Made by a program: the position numbers and the translations under genes. Shown in pieces: positions 1-8,351 of a stretch of 64,000 nucleotides of DNA (position 1 is the first letter of the stretch; each line of letters begins with the position of its first letter). This DNA comes from JAJRRS01 sp965230275 (GTDB lineage: Bacteria; Planctomycetota; Phycisphaerae; Phycisphaerales; Phycisphaeraceae), in NCBI GenBank assembly GCA_965230275.1, contig CBDDKO010000002.1, positions 1,860,001 to 1,924,000 of the forward strand. Reading direction: 5' to 3'. The notes below the pieces were generated by a model. The model did not search any database. It saw only the letters and a program-made list of their open reading frames with translations, and was not told the DNA's origin.

Positions 1-860
1 AGCAACTCGACGTTGGGGATGTCGTGTTGCTTGATGTACTCGGCGAGCTCGGCTTTCGCATCGCCTTCACCGACGATCTTCACATTGATAGCCGGGCACT
101 TCGACGCGGCATCGGCGAGTGTGAACACGCCCTTGATGCGTTCGATTCGGCCGAAGTAAAGGAAGTACGCCCCTGCGTCATCCCCCTGCCCCGTCGGGCC
201 GGTTGGCTCATCACAAGGCTCGACGAAGTTGTGGACGCGTGTGATCTTCTCGCTCGGGACGCCGTGCCTGGCCATGAGCTGTTTCTGGAAGTCGCTGATG
301 GCGATGAAGCGGTCGATCAGGCGCTGGTTGCCCAGGGCGCGCGAGACATACCATTCGAGTGTCGCCAGCGCGGAGCGTGAGAACGAACCGCGGTTGAAGC
401 GTTTGGCCGCGGCGCGCCAGGCGCTGAGGCCGCAGCAGGATTCGTCGATGGCATCGTTATGTACCAGCGTGTAGTTCGGGCTGACCTGGCGGTACTCGTG
501 CAGTGTGTGAACGACCGGGACGCCCTCGGCCTTGAGCACGCGGATGATCGAAGCGGTGAGTTTGCCGTAGTAGATGTGCAGGTGGGCGACGTCGGGCCTG
601 TGCTTCCGGATGACTTGGCGGATCGCCTTTGCGGCCGGGCGCGAGTAGATGTAGCGGAGCAGGTCGATCGGGCCGGGCTTGTCGAAGTCGGCGGCGGGCG
701 GGAAGTTATCGGCGAAGTCGGACGGCGGGTTGTCCGGGTGTTTGGCGACGAAGGGGATGACCGTGTGGCCGTGGCGCTCTAACAGGGCGCAGGTATCGAG
801 GAACATGCGGTCCGAGCCGCCGCGGACGAACAGGTTTTGTGAGACCTGCAATACCTTCAT
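1..860 (-). CDS. GT4-family glycosyltransferase (3' end outside window)
   Basis: Translating the minus strand from the ATG at 858-860 gives at least 286 residues without a stop, so the gene runs off the left edge. The N-terminus (MKVLQVSQNLFVRGGSDRMF) is the start of a GT-B glycosyltransferase with the glycine-rich donor-site loop. The middle holds an HxHxYYGK-like stretch after 'PDVAHLH', and the second domain begins near residue 235 with 'YFLYFGRIERIKGV', the typical GT4 (Glycos_transf_1) boundary. It would move a sugar from a nucleotide donor onto a lipid-linked glycan at the cytoplasmic membrane face. Its ATG overlaps the stop of the upstream ligase gene as ATGA, which makes it the last visible gene of a six-gene surface-polysaccharide operon. 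Sugar specificity cannot be read from sequence. Confidence 0.85.
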   Translation of the reverse strand, partial: MKVLQVSQNLFVRGGSDRMFLDTCALLERHGHTVIPFVAKHPDNPPSDFADNFPPAADFDKPGPIDLLRYIYSRPAAKAIRQVIRKHRPDVAHLHIYYGKLTASIIRVLKAEGVPVVHTLHEYRQVSPNYTLVHNDAIDESCCGLSAWRAAAKRFNRGSFSRSALATLEWYVSRALGNQRLIDRFIAISDFQKQLMARHGVPSEKITRVHNFVEPCDEPTGPTGQGDDAGAYFLYFGRIERIKGVFTLADAASKCPAINVKIVGEGDAKAELAEYIKQHDIPNVEL

Positions 861-2317
861 GGCGACATGGTATCGTGCGTGGCCGGTTCGGGATGGTCTT
901 GCGGTTGCGGGGCGCGTTGATCCATCCAGGCGGCGAACGCCAGGGCCGGGAGCAGCCAGAGGTAGAAGCTGAACGACCGGATCTCCGGCACACGGTTAAA
1001 CAGCATCAGCACAGCCGCCTGACAAACGATGCACAACCCCGCGAGCCCGGCCCAGCGGAGGATGGGCGCATTGTGCATCGAGGCCGACCGCGCGATGTAG
1101 GCGCAGGTCCACCCCAGGCGCACGATCAGCCAGCCGACGGCCAGGACGCCGGCGAGCCCGGTATAGCAAAGGATGGCGACCCAGTAGACGTCTTCAAAAC
1201 CCTCCTTGGTCATGGTCTTGTAGAGCCGGGTCTTGTCGGCGTTGTTCAGCTGCTCGACGGCGTGCATCTGGTCCGGACCATATCCCAGCACCGGCGCATT
1301 CATCAAAGCGGTCGGCGCGACGCCGAGCACGGTGCCGAGGCGTTGGCGCTTGGATCGCTCGAGGTAGTCGGCGGAGAAGATGTTGGTCATGTTGGCCGTG
1401 ATGGAACGCCTGCCCTGGCGCGGGTGGTGGTAGACCCCGCCGTGGGTCTGCATGACAAGCGAGGAGCCGATCGAAGCGAAGCCCAGCGCGGCGAGCAGAC
1501 AACAGACGGCCGCGACACGGCGGACGCCCCACCACGCGCTTGCGTAGGCAACGAGTGTCAGACCGGTGACGATGACGGCGGCGCGTGAGTAGGAGTAGGC
1601 GATCCCCAGACACAGCGGCACGAGGCCCAGCCCGAACTTCGTGCTGAACCAGTGGACGCGCGGCATGATGACCGCCAATACCACCACCAGGAACAGGCCG
1701 TAGTACAGCGTGTCGCCGAGCGTGCCGAATAGACTCCCGATCTCCCGGCCGCGCTCGACGAGGGCGAACCGGCGCGACTTCCCGGCGATCTCGATCTCGG
1801 AGGTAAACGGCAGCATCCATACTTTCAGGTCGTAGCCGACGAGCCATTGCAGCGCACCGGCGAAGACCTGTAGCGCTCCGGAGATGAGGATGACCCAGAG
1901 GATGATGCCGACCTGCCGCTGGGTGAGGCCGAGCTGTGTGACGAGATAGAACACGGCGGCGTAGCGCAGGGCCGAGCGCAGGTTCATCAGGCTGCCGGTG
2001 ATAGGTGTGTTGTTGACGGCGACGGCGAGCGCGACGATCGCGAGGATGACCAGCAGCGGCACGTCGGCGGGCGTGCGCCTGAACGCGCAGCCGTTAATCA
2101 AGCGCACCAGCAGGACGCAGGCCAGCGCCAGGTAGACCGTGGCTTCGATGGCGAACTGCCCGGCGAACAGGAGCTTGTCGGGGACGAACCCGGTCCTGGC
2201 GAAGAGCGTGATGAGGAAGCTTTCCAGCGGCACGATCGCAGCCATGACCGCGATCAGCATGAAGACGATACGCTGCGCCAAGGGGGGCTGGGGCTGGGCG
2301 GTGAGCTTGCCGGTCAT
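857..2317 (-). CDS. O-antigen ligase / polymerase-like membrane protein
   Basis: A polytopic protein of about 486 residues with roughly 11-12 hydrophobic segments and a large hydrophilic loop near residues 280-360, the layout of the Wzy/WaaL (O-antigen ligase-like) superfamily. It would polymerise glycan repeat units or transfer finished polysaccharide at the periplasmic face. I chose the ATG at 2315-2317 over one four codons upstream because it overlaps the previous stop as ATGA and has GGAG just before it. It is coupled to the glycosyltransferase gene by a second ATGA overlap. Ligase and polymerase cannot be told apart here. It shares an operon with two sulfotransferases and a flippase. Confidence 0.75.
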   Translation of the reverse strand: MTGKLTAQPQPPLAQRIVFMLIAVMAAIVPLESFLITLFARTGFVPDKLLFAGQFAIEATVYLALACVLLVRLINGCAFRRTPADVPLLVILAIVALAVAVNNTPITGSLMNLRSALRYAAVFYLVTQLGLTQRQVGIILWVILISGALQVFAGALQWLVGYDLKVWMLPFTSEIEIAGKSRRFALVERGREIGSLFGTLGDTLYYGLFLVVVLAVIMPRVHWFSTKFGLGLVPLCLGIAYSYSRAAVIVTGLTLVAYASAWWGVRRVAAVCCLLAALGFASIGSSLVMQTHGGVYHHPRQGRRSITANMTNIFSADYLERSKRQRLGTVLGVAPTALMNAPVLGYGPDQMHAVEQLNNADKTRLYKTMTKEGFEDVYWVAILCYTGLAGVLAVGWLIVRLGWTCAYIARSASMHNAPILRWAGLAGLCIVCQAAVLMLFNRVPEIRSFSFYLWLLPALAFAAWMDQRAPQPQDHPEPATHDTMSP

Positions 2318-3261
2318 GCCTCGCTCCATGCGGAGAGGTCGCGGCCGATGAGTTCGCTCAGTGCCTGGTTGTGCGGCTTGAAGTATTCGATCAGCCGATG
2401 GCGTGTCTCGTCGGGCATGGGCGGCGGCGTGAACGGCTTTTCGTTCATGCGCAGGAGTGTGTGGCGGGCGCGCCGTGCGATGGTGTGCGGGATGAACCGG
2501 CGGATGGTGCGCTTGACCTTGCCCTTGTGCTTGAGCGCCCCGGCAACGGTGCGGGCGACGGCCTGGCTGCGGGCGGCGGCGGCGGGGTTGTGCGTCCGGG
2601 TGAGATCGGGAACGAAGTCGGGGTCGATACCGAGCGTCTGGTAGATCGTTCTGCAGCAGCCGGCGGCGTCCTGGGCGAGGTCTTCGGTGAGCATGACGTG
2701 AACGCGGTTCTGGCCGAAGGCGTCGAATAAACGTCGGATGCAGGGCTCGTACTCACCGACGCGCAGGTGTCGGCGGTCGCGCTGCTGTAGCCAGTCTTCA
2801 TCTGTTGCGGGTTGATCCATTTCCCACTGCACAGCGGCGTCGAAGCTGACGGCCGGGTCCCAGCCACGTCGTCTGGAGTACCAATAAGAGGAGTACGCGC
2901 GTCGGATCGGATCACGCAACAGGACGAAGAGGTGCGCCTCGGGGTTCAATGCCTTGAGCCGGGCGATGGCCTGTTCACGGTACATGGTGAAGACATGCTT
3001 GGCCAGGAAGGTTTTGTTTGCGGGCACGCCATCTGGGAGGTACTTGGCCAAGCAGGCGCTCAGGCCGAGGCTGTATTCCTCGTCGCTGAAGAAGCAGGTC
3101 ATCTCGCGTTGGTCGTGGCCGATCAAGGCGGGGTGCTGCACGGCGTAGCGGTAGAGGCTGGTGGTGCCGGCCTTGGGTGCGCCGACGAGCATCGCCCGCA
3201 CGGTCGGTACAGCGGTCGGCGATGTGTCACACACGGCGCTTTCTCGGTCGGGTTGGTTCAT
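2314..3261 (-). CDS. Sulfotransferase (heparan-sulfate type domain)
   Basis: A 315-residue soluble protein. The PAPS 5'-phosphosulfate-binding loop is visible as APKAGTTSL at residues 28-36, and the 3'-phosphate-binding motif as LLRDPIRRAYSSY around 115-126. Both are diagnostic for the P-loop-like sulfotransferase family that moves sulfate from PAPS to sugar hydroxyls. The start lies three bases after the methyltransferase stop, so the genes are co-transcribed. Together with the second sulfotransferase at 4068 and the flippase and ligase genes, the likely substrate is a lipid-linked surface glycan. Acceptor position is unknown. Confidence 0.85.
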   Translation of the reverse strand: MNQPDRESAVCDTSPTAVPTVRAMLVGAPKAGTTSLYRYAVQHPALIGHDQREMTCFFSDEEYSLGLSACLAKYLPDGVPANKTFLAKHVFTMYREQAIARLKALNPEAHLFVLLRDPIRRAYSSYWYSRRRGWDPAVSFDAAVQWEMDQPATDEDWLQQRDRRHLRVGEYEPCIRRLFDAFGQNRVHVMLTEDLAQDAAGCCRTIYQTLGIDPDFVPDLTRTHNPAAAARSQAVARTVAGALKHKGKVKRTIRRFIPHTIARRARHTLLRMNEKPFTPPPMPDETRHRLIEYFKPHNQALSELIGRDLSAWSEA

Positions 3262-3264
3262 CGG

Positions 3265-3960
3265 TCAGTCGGCCTGAGCGTTGTCGATGTGCGTGAAGCG
3301 GAGCATGCGTCGCGACTCGGGGTTGGGCCGGCCGTCGTCGTGGCCGAGTTCGAGTAGTGAGCCGATGTCCTCGGGGACGAGCCCGTAGCGCTCGGCGGTC
3401 TGCGTGTACCAACGCATGGAGCGCTTGACGACGGGGAAGCCCTGCCAGTTGCCCTCACCGCCCTCGCCGATGTTGACGTTGCCGAAGAAGACGCCGTCCT
3501 TGGCGAGGTGCTTGGCGACGAAGGCGAGGCAGCCGTTGAGCGCATCGTCGTCCATATGGATGAGCACGGCGAAGGCCCAGATGACATCAGCCTTATTTTC
3601 CAGGTCGAGCCCGGAGAGCGCGGTGGCGTGAACGAGGTTGGGCTGTTTGTGTTCGAGTTGGGCTTGCTTGAGTTCCTCACGGCCTTGTTCGAGGACGTCC
3701 TTGCGGACCTCGATGCCGGTGTAGTGGCCGGTGTCGAGCAGGTCGATCAGGGGGATGCCGCCGCGGAGCGTGCCGCAGCCGATGTCGATAAGGCGCTGGT
3801 CGGGCTCAAGGCCATGTTGTTTGAGGAAGTCGATCTGGAACTGGCGTTTCATCTGCCACTGGTGGGCGGGGCCCACGGCGGCGTGGCGGCGGCCGGATTC
3901 CCCGGCGAAAACGCGTCCGATCTGGTTGCGCAGGGCGCGGGCTTTGCTCTTGATAGTCAT
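3265..3960 (-). CDS. Class I SAM-dependent methyltransferase
   Basis: A 231-residue protein with the Rossmann SAM-binding motif I, LIDIGCGTLRGG, at residues 57-68, followed by an acidic post-I position (GIEV) and a motif-II-like 'ADVIWAFAVLIHM'. I placed the start at the ATG at 3958-3960. The open frame continues upstream to 4074, but that extension covers a dispersed repeat and does not resemble the domain. Its operon position between two sulfotransferases suggests it methylates a sugar of the surface polysaccharide; that is inference, and small-molecule or lipid methylation remains possible. Confidence 0.75.
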   Translation of the reverse strand: MTIKSKARALRNQIGRVFAGESGRRHAAVGPAHQWQMKRQFQIDFLKQHGLEPDQRLIDIGCGTLRGGIPLIDLLDTGHYTGIEVRKDVLEQGREELKQAQLEHKQPNLVHATALSGLDLENKADVIWAFAVLIHMDDDALNGCLAFVAKHLAKDGVFFGNVNIGEGGEGNWQGFPVVKRSMRWYTQTAERYGLVPEDIGSLLELGHDDGRPNPESRRMLRFTHIDNAQAD

Positions 3961-4020
3961 TATGGCGGGTGTCTCGTGGTAACAGTTCGCGGGCCCATGA
4001 TACCACGGGGATTGATTGCA

Positions 4021-4046
4021 CGGCGATCTGCGATCGTCCGCTAAAC
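4021..4046. repeat. 26-bp dispersed repeat, copy 1
   Basis: This copy carries the core GGCGATCTGCGATCG followed by tCCGCTAAAC. The same word occurs at 8315-8340 and 58158-58183 with one base difference (T instead of C after GATCG). All three copies lie in non-coding DNA beside gene ends or starts. The core has a partly self-complementary GCGATCtGCGATCGC element. Confidence 0.75.
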
Positions 4047-4067
4047 ATCTAGATCGGGGTATGGGGT

Positions 4068-5000
4068 TTACCAATCCCAGTTTGTCAGGCCGAGTTGTGT
4101 GCGCAACTGTTCGGGCTGGTCGTGGTAGTAGGCTTCGAGGCGGGCGCGGTCGGTGTCGGACAGGTCGCCGCCGGGGTCGTGTTGGTTGCGGGCTTTGCCG
4201 GAGCGGCCGAGCAGCGCGTCGGTCATTCGGCGGACGCTGCGCAGGGCGGAGCGGGCGGCCGGCCGGTCGTGGACGTGGGGCTTGAGCCGCCAGATGAGCG
4301 AGCGGTAGGCCCCGTGCAGCTTCGGGAAGCGCACCTGCGTGGAGGCGTTGTGGATATCGAAGTCGTAGCCATCGTAATACGCCGGGTCGATGCCGATGTG
4401 CTGGCAGATGCGCTTTGTCAGGCTCGATGGATCGTCGATCAGGTCGCGGTAGTTGCAGACGATCCGCTGGTCAGGACCGAAGGCGTCGAGCCAGGGCTGG
4501 AGGTACTGGGTGTACCGCCCTTCTGCCAGGGCGCGCAGGTGCTGGGGCGGTGATGCATCGCTCGCCTGGGCGTCGAACTGCTGTTGGATGTACTGCGTCA
4601 GGGTGGTGCCCGGATCGAGCAGGCCGTTCTGGATGGCGTAGCGACGCCAGGAGATCAGCCTAGCGATCGGCTCGCGGAGGATCAGGACGATGTACACATC
4701 GGGGAGCGACTCGGCGATGCGCTGCGCGGCGGCCGGGCAGTAGAGGTAGTCGGGCGAGGCTTCCAGGCGGACCCCCCCGAAGTTACCCCGGAAGCTACCC
4801 CGGAAGTAGTTGTCGTAGACGTCGAGCCCTTCCTCAAAACGGTGCAGACGCTTGAGTTCATCGGTATCCATGAAGAAGCGCGTCTCCTTGATCGAAGCGC
4901 GCTGGACGTCAGGGTGATCCGCAAGGTAGTTGAACAGCGACGTGGTCCCCGCGCGGGTGACGCCTGCGATGATCAGGTGCTTGGCGGGGTTGTCGTTCAT
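4068..5000 (-). CDS. Sulfotransferase family protein
   Basis: A 310-residue protein counted from the ATG at 4998-5000. That ATG overlaps the flippase stop as ATGA, so I prefer it to the upstream in-frame start. The PAPS 5'-phosphosulfate loop is GVTRAGTTSL at residues 13-22 and the 3'-phosphate motif is LREPIARLISWRR at 108-120. It differs clearly from the sulfotransferase at 2314, so the two probably act on different positions or acceptors. It sits directly after the flippase in the polysaccharide operon, which supports sulfation of the exported glycan. Confidence 0.83.
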   Translation of the reverse strand: MNDNPAKHLIIAGVTRAGTTSLFNYLADHPDVQRASIKETRFFMDTDELKRLHRFEEGLDVYDNYFRGSFRGNFGGVRLEASPDYLYCPAAAQRIAESLPDVYIVLILREPIARLISWRRYAIQNGLLDPGTTLTQYIQQQFDAQASDASPPQHLRALAEGRYTQYLQPWLDAFGPDQRIVCNYRDLIDDPSSLTKRICQHIGIDPAYYDGYDFDIHNASTQVRFPKLHGAYRSLIWRLKPHVHDRPAARSALRSVRRMTDALLGRSGKARNQHDPGGDLSDTDRARLEAYYHDQPEQLRTQLGLTNWDW

Positions 5001-6343
5001 GAGGTTGATGGGGCTTCCGGGGCGGCCTTGGTTTGCGCGGGACGTGAGACGAGCAGCAGCAGGTTCAGGACGGATACGACGGCCGCGATTGTCGCCGCCC
5101 ATGCCACGCCGGTCAGGCCGAGCCAGTTAAACAGCACATACGCCAGCAGGACGTTCGATCCGGCGGCGAGGCACATATTATAAAGCACCGCGCCGTAGCG
5201 CTTCTGTGCGTAGAGCGCGGAATTGAGCACGGGGGTCAGGCAGTAGAAGACGACGGCGGGCCCGAGGACGAACAGCACGCCGGCCGAGGCGTCGAGCCCG
5301 GCGCGGTCCATGCCGCCCCGGCCGTAGAGCAGGTCGATGATGACCGAGCTGAGCAGCATGAGCAGGAGCGCGGCGGGCAGGCTGAGCATGAGGATCAGGG
5401 TGATGCGTTTGCGCAGGGCTTTGAGGAAGCGCGAGCGGTCGCCGGCCAGGTCGTGCTCGGTGAGCTTGGGTTGGCCGGTCAGGGCGACGGACACGCCGAC
5501 GAGGTTCTGGATGGCGGCGAGCAGGCGGTAGGCGTAGTAGTAGGCGGCGACGGAGCCGGTGGGCCCCATGGAGGCGATGGTGCGCTCGGCGACGCGCGCC
5601 AGTTGCCGGACGCCGAACCCGGTCAGCGGGTACCCGATCGTGCCGCGGAGTTTTCGGAAGGTGTCGCGATTTGGCGGACGGGTGGGGGTCGGGATGAACC
5701 GCAAGCGCATCACCGCGTTAACCCACAGCAGCAGGCAGTACAGCGCATAGCCTGCTGTAAATGCGCCGGCGATGTAGTACGCGGCATCGGCATGGCGCCA
5801 GGTGATGAGCGTGACGGCGATGACGATGCAGGGGGTGACCGCGTTGCGGACGGCGGTGACGGTGAAGTGTTTTTGGCTGTTGAGCATCACCTCGAGCACG
5901 GCCGAGCTGAGGGCAAACAGCGCGATCCCCGACGCCAGGCGCAGCAGCACGGCCGCCAGGGCGCGGCCGTCGGGTTCGAGCCCGTAGCCGATCAGGGCGA
6001 CGATAGGGCCGGCGAAGATGAGCCCGGCCAGGGTCAGGACCAAGCCGAAGCCTGCGAAGAGGGTGAACACGCGCTTGCCCAGGTCGACGAAGGCCTGGTC
6101 TCCCTGCTCTTGATGGGTCTGGATGAAGACGGTCATCAGGCTGAACTTGGTGGCGTCGCGGCCGACGGTCCCGATGAGTCGGGGCAGGGTCAGGGCGATG
6201 ACGATGGCGTCGGTGGTGAGGGCGAAGCCGAAGCGCCAGACGATCAGGACGTCGGCGAGCAGGGCCAGGGCCATGCCGACGGCCCCGAGGCTCATCACGC
6301 GCTGGGTGTTGCTCCGCCAGAGCCTGGCGAGCGGCGGGGTCAT
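4997..6343 (-). CDS. MOP-superfamily flippase (MurJ/Wzx-like)
   Basis: A 448-residue protein that is almost entirely hydrophobic, with 12-14 predicted membrane segments, the usual size for MurJ/MVIN and Wzx flippases. The N-terminal 'RVMSLGAVGMALALLADVLIVWRFG' and following 'DAIVIALTLPRLIG' resemble the MurJ-like start. It would flip a polyprenyl-diphosphate-linked oligosaccharide across the inner membrane. The start at 6343 has a GAGGGG ribosome binding site seven bases upstream. It is the first gene of the six-gene minus-strand operon. Because the neighbours are polysaccharide genes I favour a Wzx-type role over peptidoglycan, but sequence alone does not exclude MurJ. Confidence 0.78.
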   Translation of the reverse strand: MTPPLARLWRSNTQRVMSLGAVGMALALLADVLIVWRFGFALTTDAIVIALTLPRLIGTVGRDATKFSLMTVFIQTHQEQGDQAFVDLGKRVFTLFAGFGLVLTLAGLIFAGPIVALIGYGLEPDGRALAAVLLRLASGIALFALSSAVLEVMLNSQKHFTVTAVRNAVTPCIVIAVTLITWRHADAAYYIAGAFTAGYALYCLLLWVNAVMRLRFIPTPTRPPNRDTFRKLRGTIGYPLTGFGVRQLARVAERTIASMGPTGSVAAYYYAYRLLAAIQNLVGVSVALTGQPKLTEHDLAGDRSRFLKALRKRITLILMLSLPAALLLMLLSSVIIDLLYGRGGMDRAGLDASAGVLFVLGPAVVFYCLTPVLNSALYAQKRYGAVLYNMCLAAGSNVLLAYVLFNWLGLTGVAWAATIAAVVSVLNLLLLVSRPAQTKAAPEAPSTS

Positions 6344-6479
6344 GGTCTGCCCCTCGCAATAGGTTGTGGGTCAATACGTTCCAATAATTGGCATGGTAAC
6401 GACCAACGCCCAGGCGGGCAGACCGGGCCTGGGCCGACCGGCTTGCCGGAGCGTAAACCGGCGATTTGACAGGGGTTTG

Positions 6480-6507
6480 TTGACATCCCCCCCACCCGGT
6501 TTACACT
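6480..6507 (+). promoter_or_regulatory. Sigma-70-type promoter for the WbaP-like gene
   Basis: TTGACA at 6480-6485 and TACACT at 6502-6507 are separated by 16 bases and lie about 70 bases before the ATG of the phosphotransferase gene. The divergent flippase operon starts at 6343, so the promoter stands in the shared intergenic region. Confidence 0.55.
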
Positions 6508-6579
6508 GGACCCAGAAGCAGTGGCAAGGCTTGTTCGGCTGCTAAGGATGGCGCCGAAACGGCGCGGGAACGCAAGGTC

Positions 6580-8163
6580 ATGACACCCAGCGAAGCCGCC
6601 AGCTATTTACGTACTACCGAAGCCCTGGGAGCGGACCCAGCCCCCGGACTGAAGGCGGACCCGGACATCCGGATCGTGGATGCCGCGGTCCCGAGACGTC
6701 GGCTGCGCCGCCCCCCCGCCCGGGACCCATTGGCGTTCCGCCGGCGTCGGCTGGCGGGCCCGGCCCTGTTCCTCGGGGACGTGATGGCGATGCAGCTGGC
6801 CCTGATGCTGGGCTACAGCGTGCGTCTTGGGCTGGACCATATCGGGCGGGTGATGGAGCTTTCGCTGCTGACCGGGGGGCTACGGACAGGCGAATACACC
6901 TCCCTGGCGATCGGGATGATGATCCTTCCGGTCGCGTACTGGGTTGAGGGGCTGTATCCGGGGTATGGCCTGAACGCGGTGGAGCGGCTGCGGCGGCGGG
7001 TATACACGGTCGGGCTGGTGTTTGCGCTGCTGCTGGCGTGGGACTACGCGGTGCTGAAGACCGACCCGTCGCGCGGGGTGTTGATGTTGACGTTCGTGTT
7101 TGCGGCGGTGCTCGGGCCGGTGATCGAGGCGGTAATGCGCTCGGGGCTGCGATTGATCGGCGCGTGGGGCGTGCCGGTGGTGATTCTTGGGGCGGCGAAG
7201 ACGGGGCAGATGGTGACACGGGTTCTCCAGCGTGAGCCGGAGCTCGGTTTCGTGCCGATCGCGGTGTACGACGACGACCCCGATACGTGGACGAAGGACA
7301 TCGTCGGCGTCCCGGTGCTCGGGCCGTTATCCAGGGCCAAGAAGCTGAGCAAGGTCTGCCAGACGGCGTTGATCGCGATGCCGGGCATGGAAGCGCGCAA
7401 GACGGCGCACCTGTGCCACCGGCTGCCTTTCCCGAAGGTGATCTCGATCCCCGACCTGGTGGGCTTGTCGAGCCTGTGGGTCTCGTCGCGCGACCTGGGC
7501 GGCGTGGTGGGTCTTGAAGTCAAGAAGAACCTGTTCCCGCGTCGGAACTGGATGCTCAAGCGGACGCTGGATTACATCATCGGTATCCACCTGTTCATCG
7601 CGAGCCTGCCGCTGCTGGCGGTATTCGCTATCTGGATCAAGATCGTGAGCCCGGGCGGGCCGGTGCTGTTCCGCCAGCCGCGCGTCGGGTTCGGGGGCAA
7701 GACGTTCGGGGTGTGGAAACTGCGGACGATGTACCCCGATGCGGACGAACGTCTGCAGGCATGTCTCGACGCCGACCCTGAAAAATACGAGCAATGGAAG
7801 AAGTTCTGCAAACTCAGGGACGACCCGCGCGTGCTGCCGGGCATCGGCAAGCTACTGCGGCGTACGAGCCTGGATGAGTTGCCGCAGCTGTGGAATGTCT
7901 TAGTCGGCGAGATGAGCCTGGTCGGACCCCGGCCGTTCCCCCACTACCACCTGGCGCGGTTCAGCCCGCAATTCCGCACGATCCGCCGAAGCGTCTTGCC
8001 CGGTCTGACGGGGCTGTGGCAGGTCTCCGGGCGGAGCGAGTCGGATGTGTCGGTGCAGGAGGTCATGGACACGTACTACATCCGCAACTGGTCGCCGTGG
8101 CTGGACGTCTACCTGCTGGCGCGGACGATCGGCGCGGTGATCGTGGGCCGTGGGGCGTATTGA
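6580..8163 (+). CDS. Polyprenyl-phosphate hexose-1-phosphate transferase (WbaP-like)
   Basis: A 527-residue membrane protein. After a basic N-terminus come about four to five membrane segments (residues 60-200), a NAD-like fold starting at 'VPVVILGAAKTGQMV' near 205, and a C-terminal bacterial sugar-transferase domain (about 330-527). That domain has the family landmarks KRTLD, 'GPVLFRQPRVG', 'KLRTM', 'LRRTSLDELPQLWNVL' and 'SLVGPRP'. The 'LGGVVGLEVKKNL' stretch before the catalytic domain resembles WbaP-type enzymes. It would load the first sugar phosphate onto undecaprenyl phosphate, opening assembly of the glycan made by the divergent operon. A second, unrelated initiating enzyme lies at 27503. 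Confidence 0.88.
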   Translation: MTPSEAASYLRTTEALGADPAPGLKADPDIRIVDAAVPRRRLRRPPARDPLAFRRRRLAGPALFLGDVMAMQLALMLGYSVRLGLDHIGRVMELSLLTGGLRTGEYTSLAIGMMILPVAYWVEGLYPGYGLNAVERLRRRVYTVGLVFALLLAWDYAVLKTDPSRGVLMLTFVFAAVLGPVIEAVMRSGLRLIGAWGVPVVILGAAKTGQMVTRVLQREPELGFVPIAVYDDDPDTWTKDIVGVPVLGPLSRAKKLSKVCQTALIAMPGMEARKTAHLCHRLPFPKVISIPDLVGLSSLWVSSRDLGGVVGLEVKKNLFPRRNWMLKRTLDYIIGIHLFIASLPLLAVFAIWIKIVSPGGPVLFRQPRVGFGGKTFGVWKLRTMYPDADERLQACLDADPEKYEQWKKFCKLRDDPRVLPGIGKLLRRTSLDELPQLWNVLVGEMSLVGPRPFPHYHLARFSPQFRTIRRSVLPGLTGLWQVSGRSESDVSVQEVMDTYYIRNWSPWLDVYLLARTIGAVIVGRGAY

Positions 8164-8314
8164 GTTAGGGTATGGGGTGTAGGGTTTTGGGTCTCCAATA
8201 TACGTACATGCCTCCCAATCACCCTCCTTTCATAGCTGCGTTGCAGTGCTGCTATCAAAGAATGTGTGATGGAATAGGGATGAGTATGTTCGTGCGCGCG
8301 GCCAGGAAAAGACG

Positions 8315-8340
8315 CGGCGATCTGCGATCGCCCGCTAAAC
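8315..8340. repeat. 26-bp dispersed repeat, copy 2
   Basis: Identical to copy 3 (58158-58183) over 26 bases and one base different from copy 1 (4021-4046). It lies 11 bases beyond the murD stop, in the 188-base gap between the convergent WbaP-like and murD genes. Confidence 0.75.
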
Positions 8341-8351
8341 GTGGGATGAAG

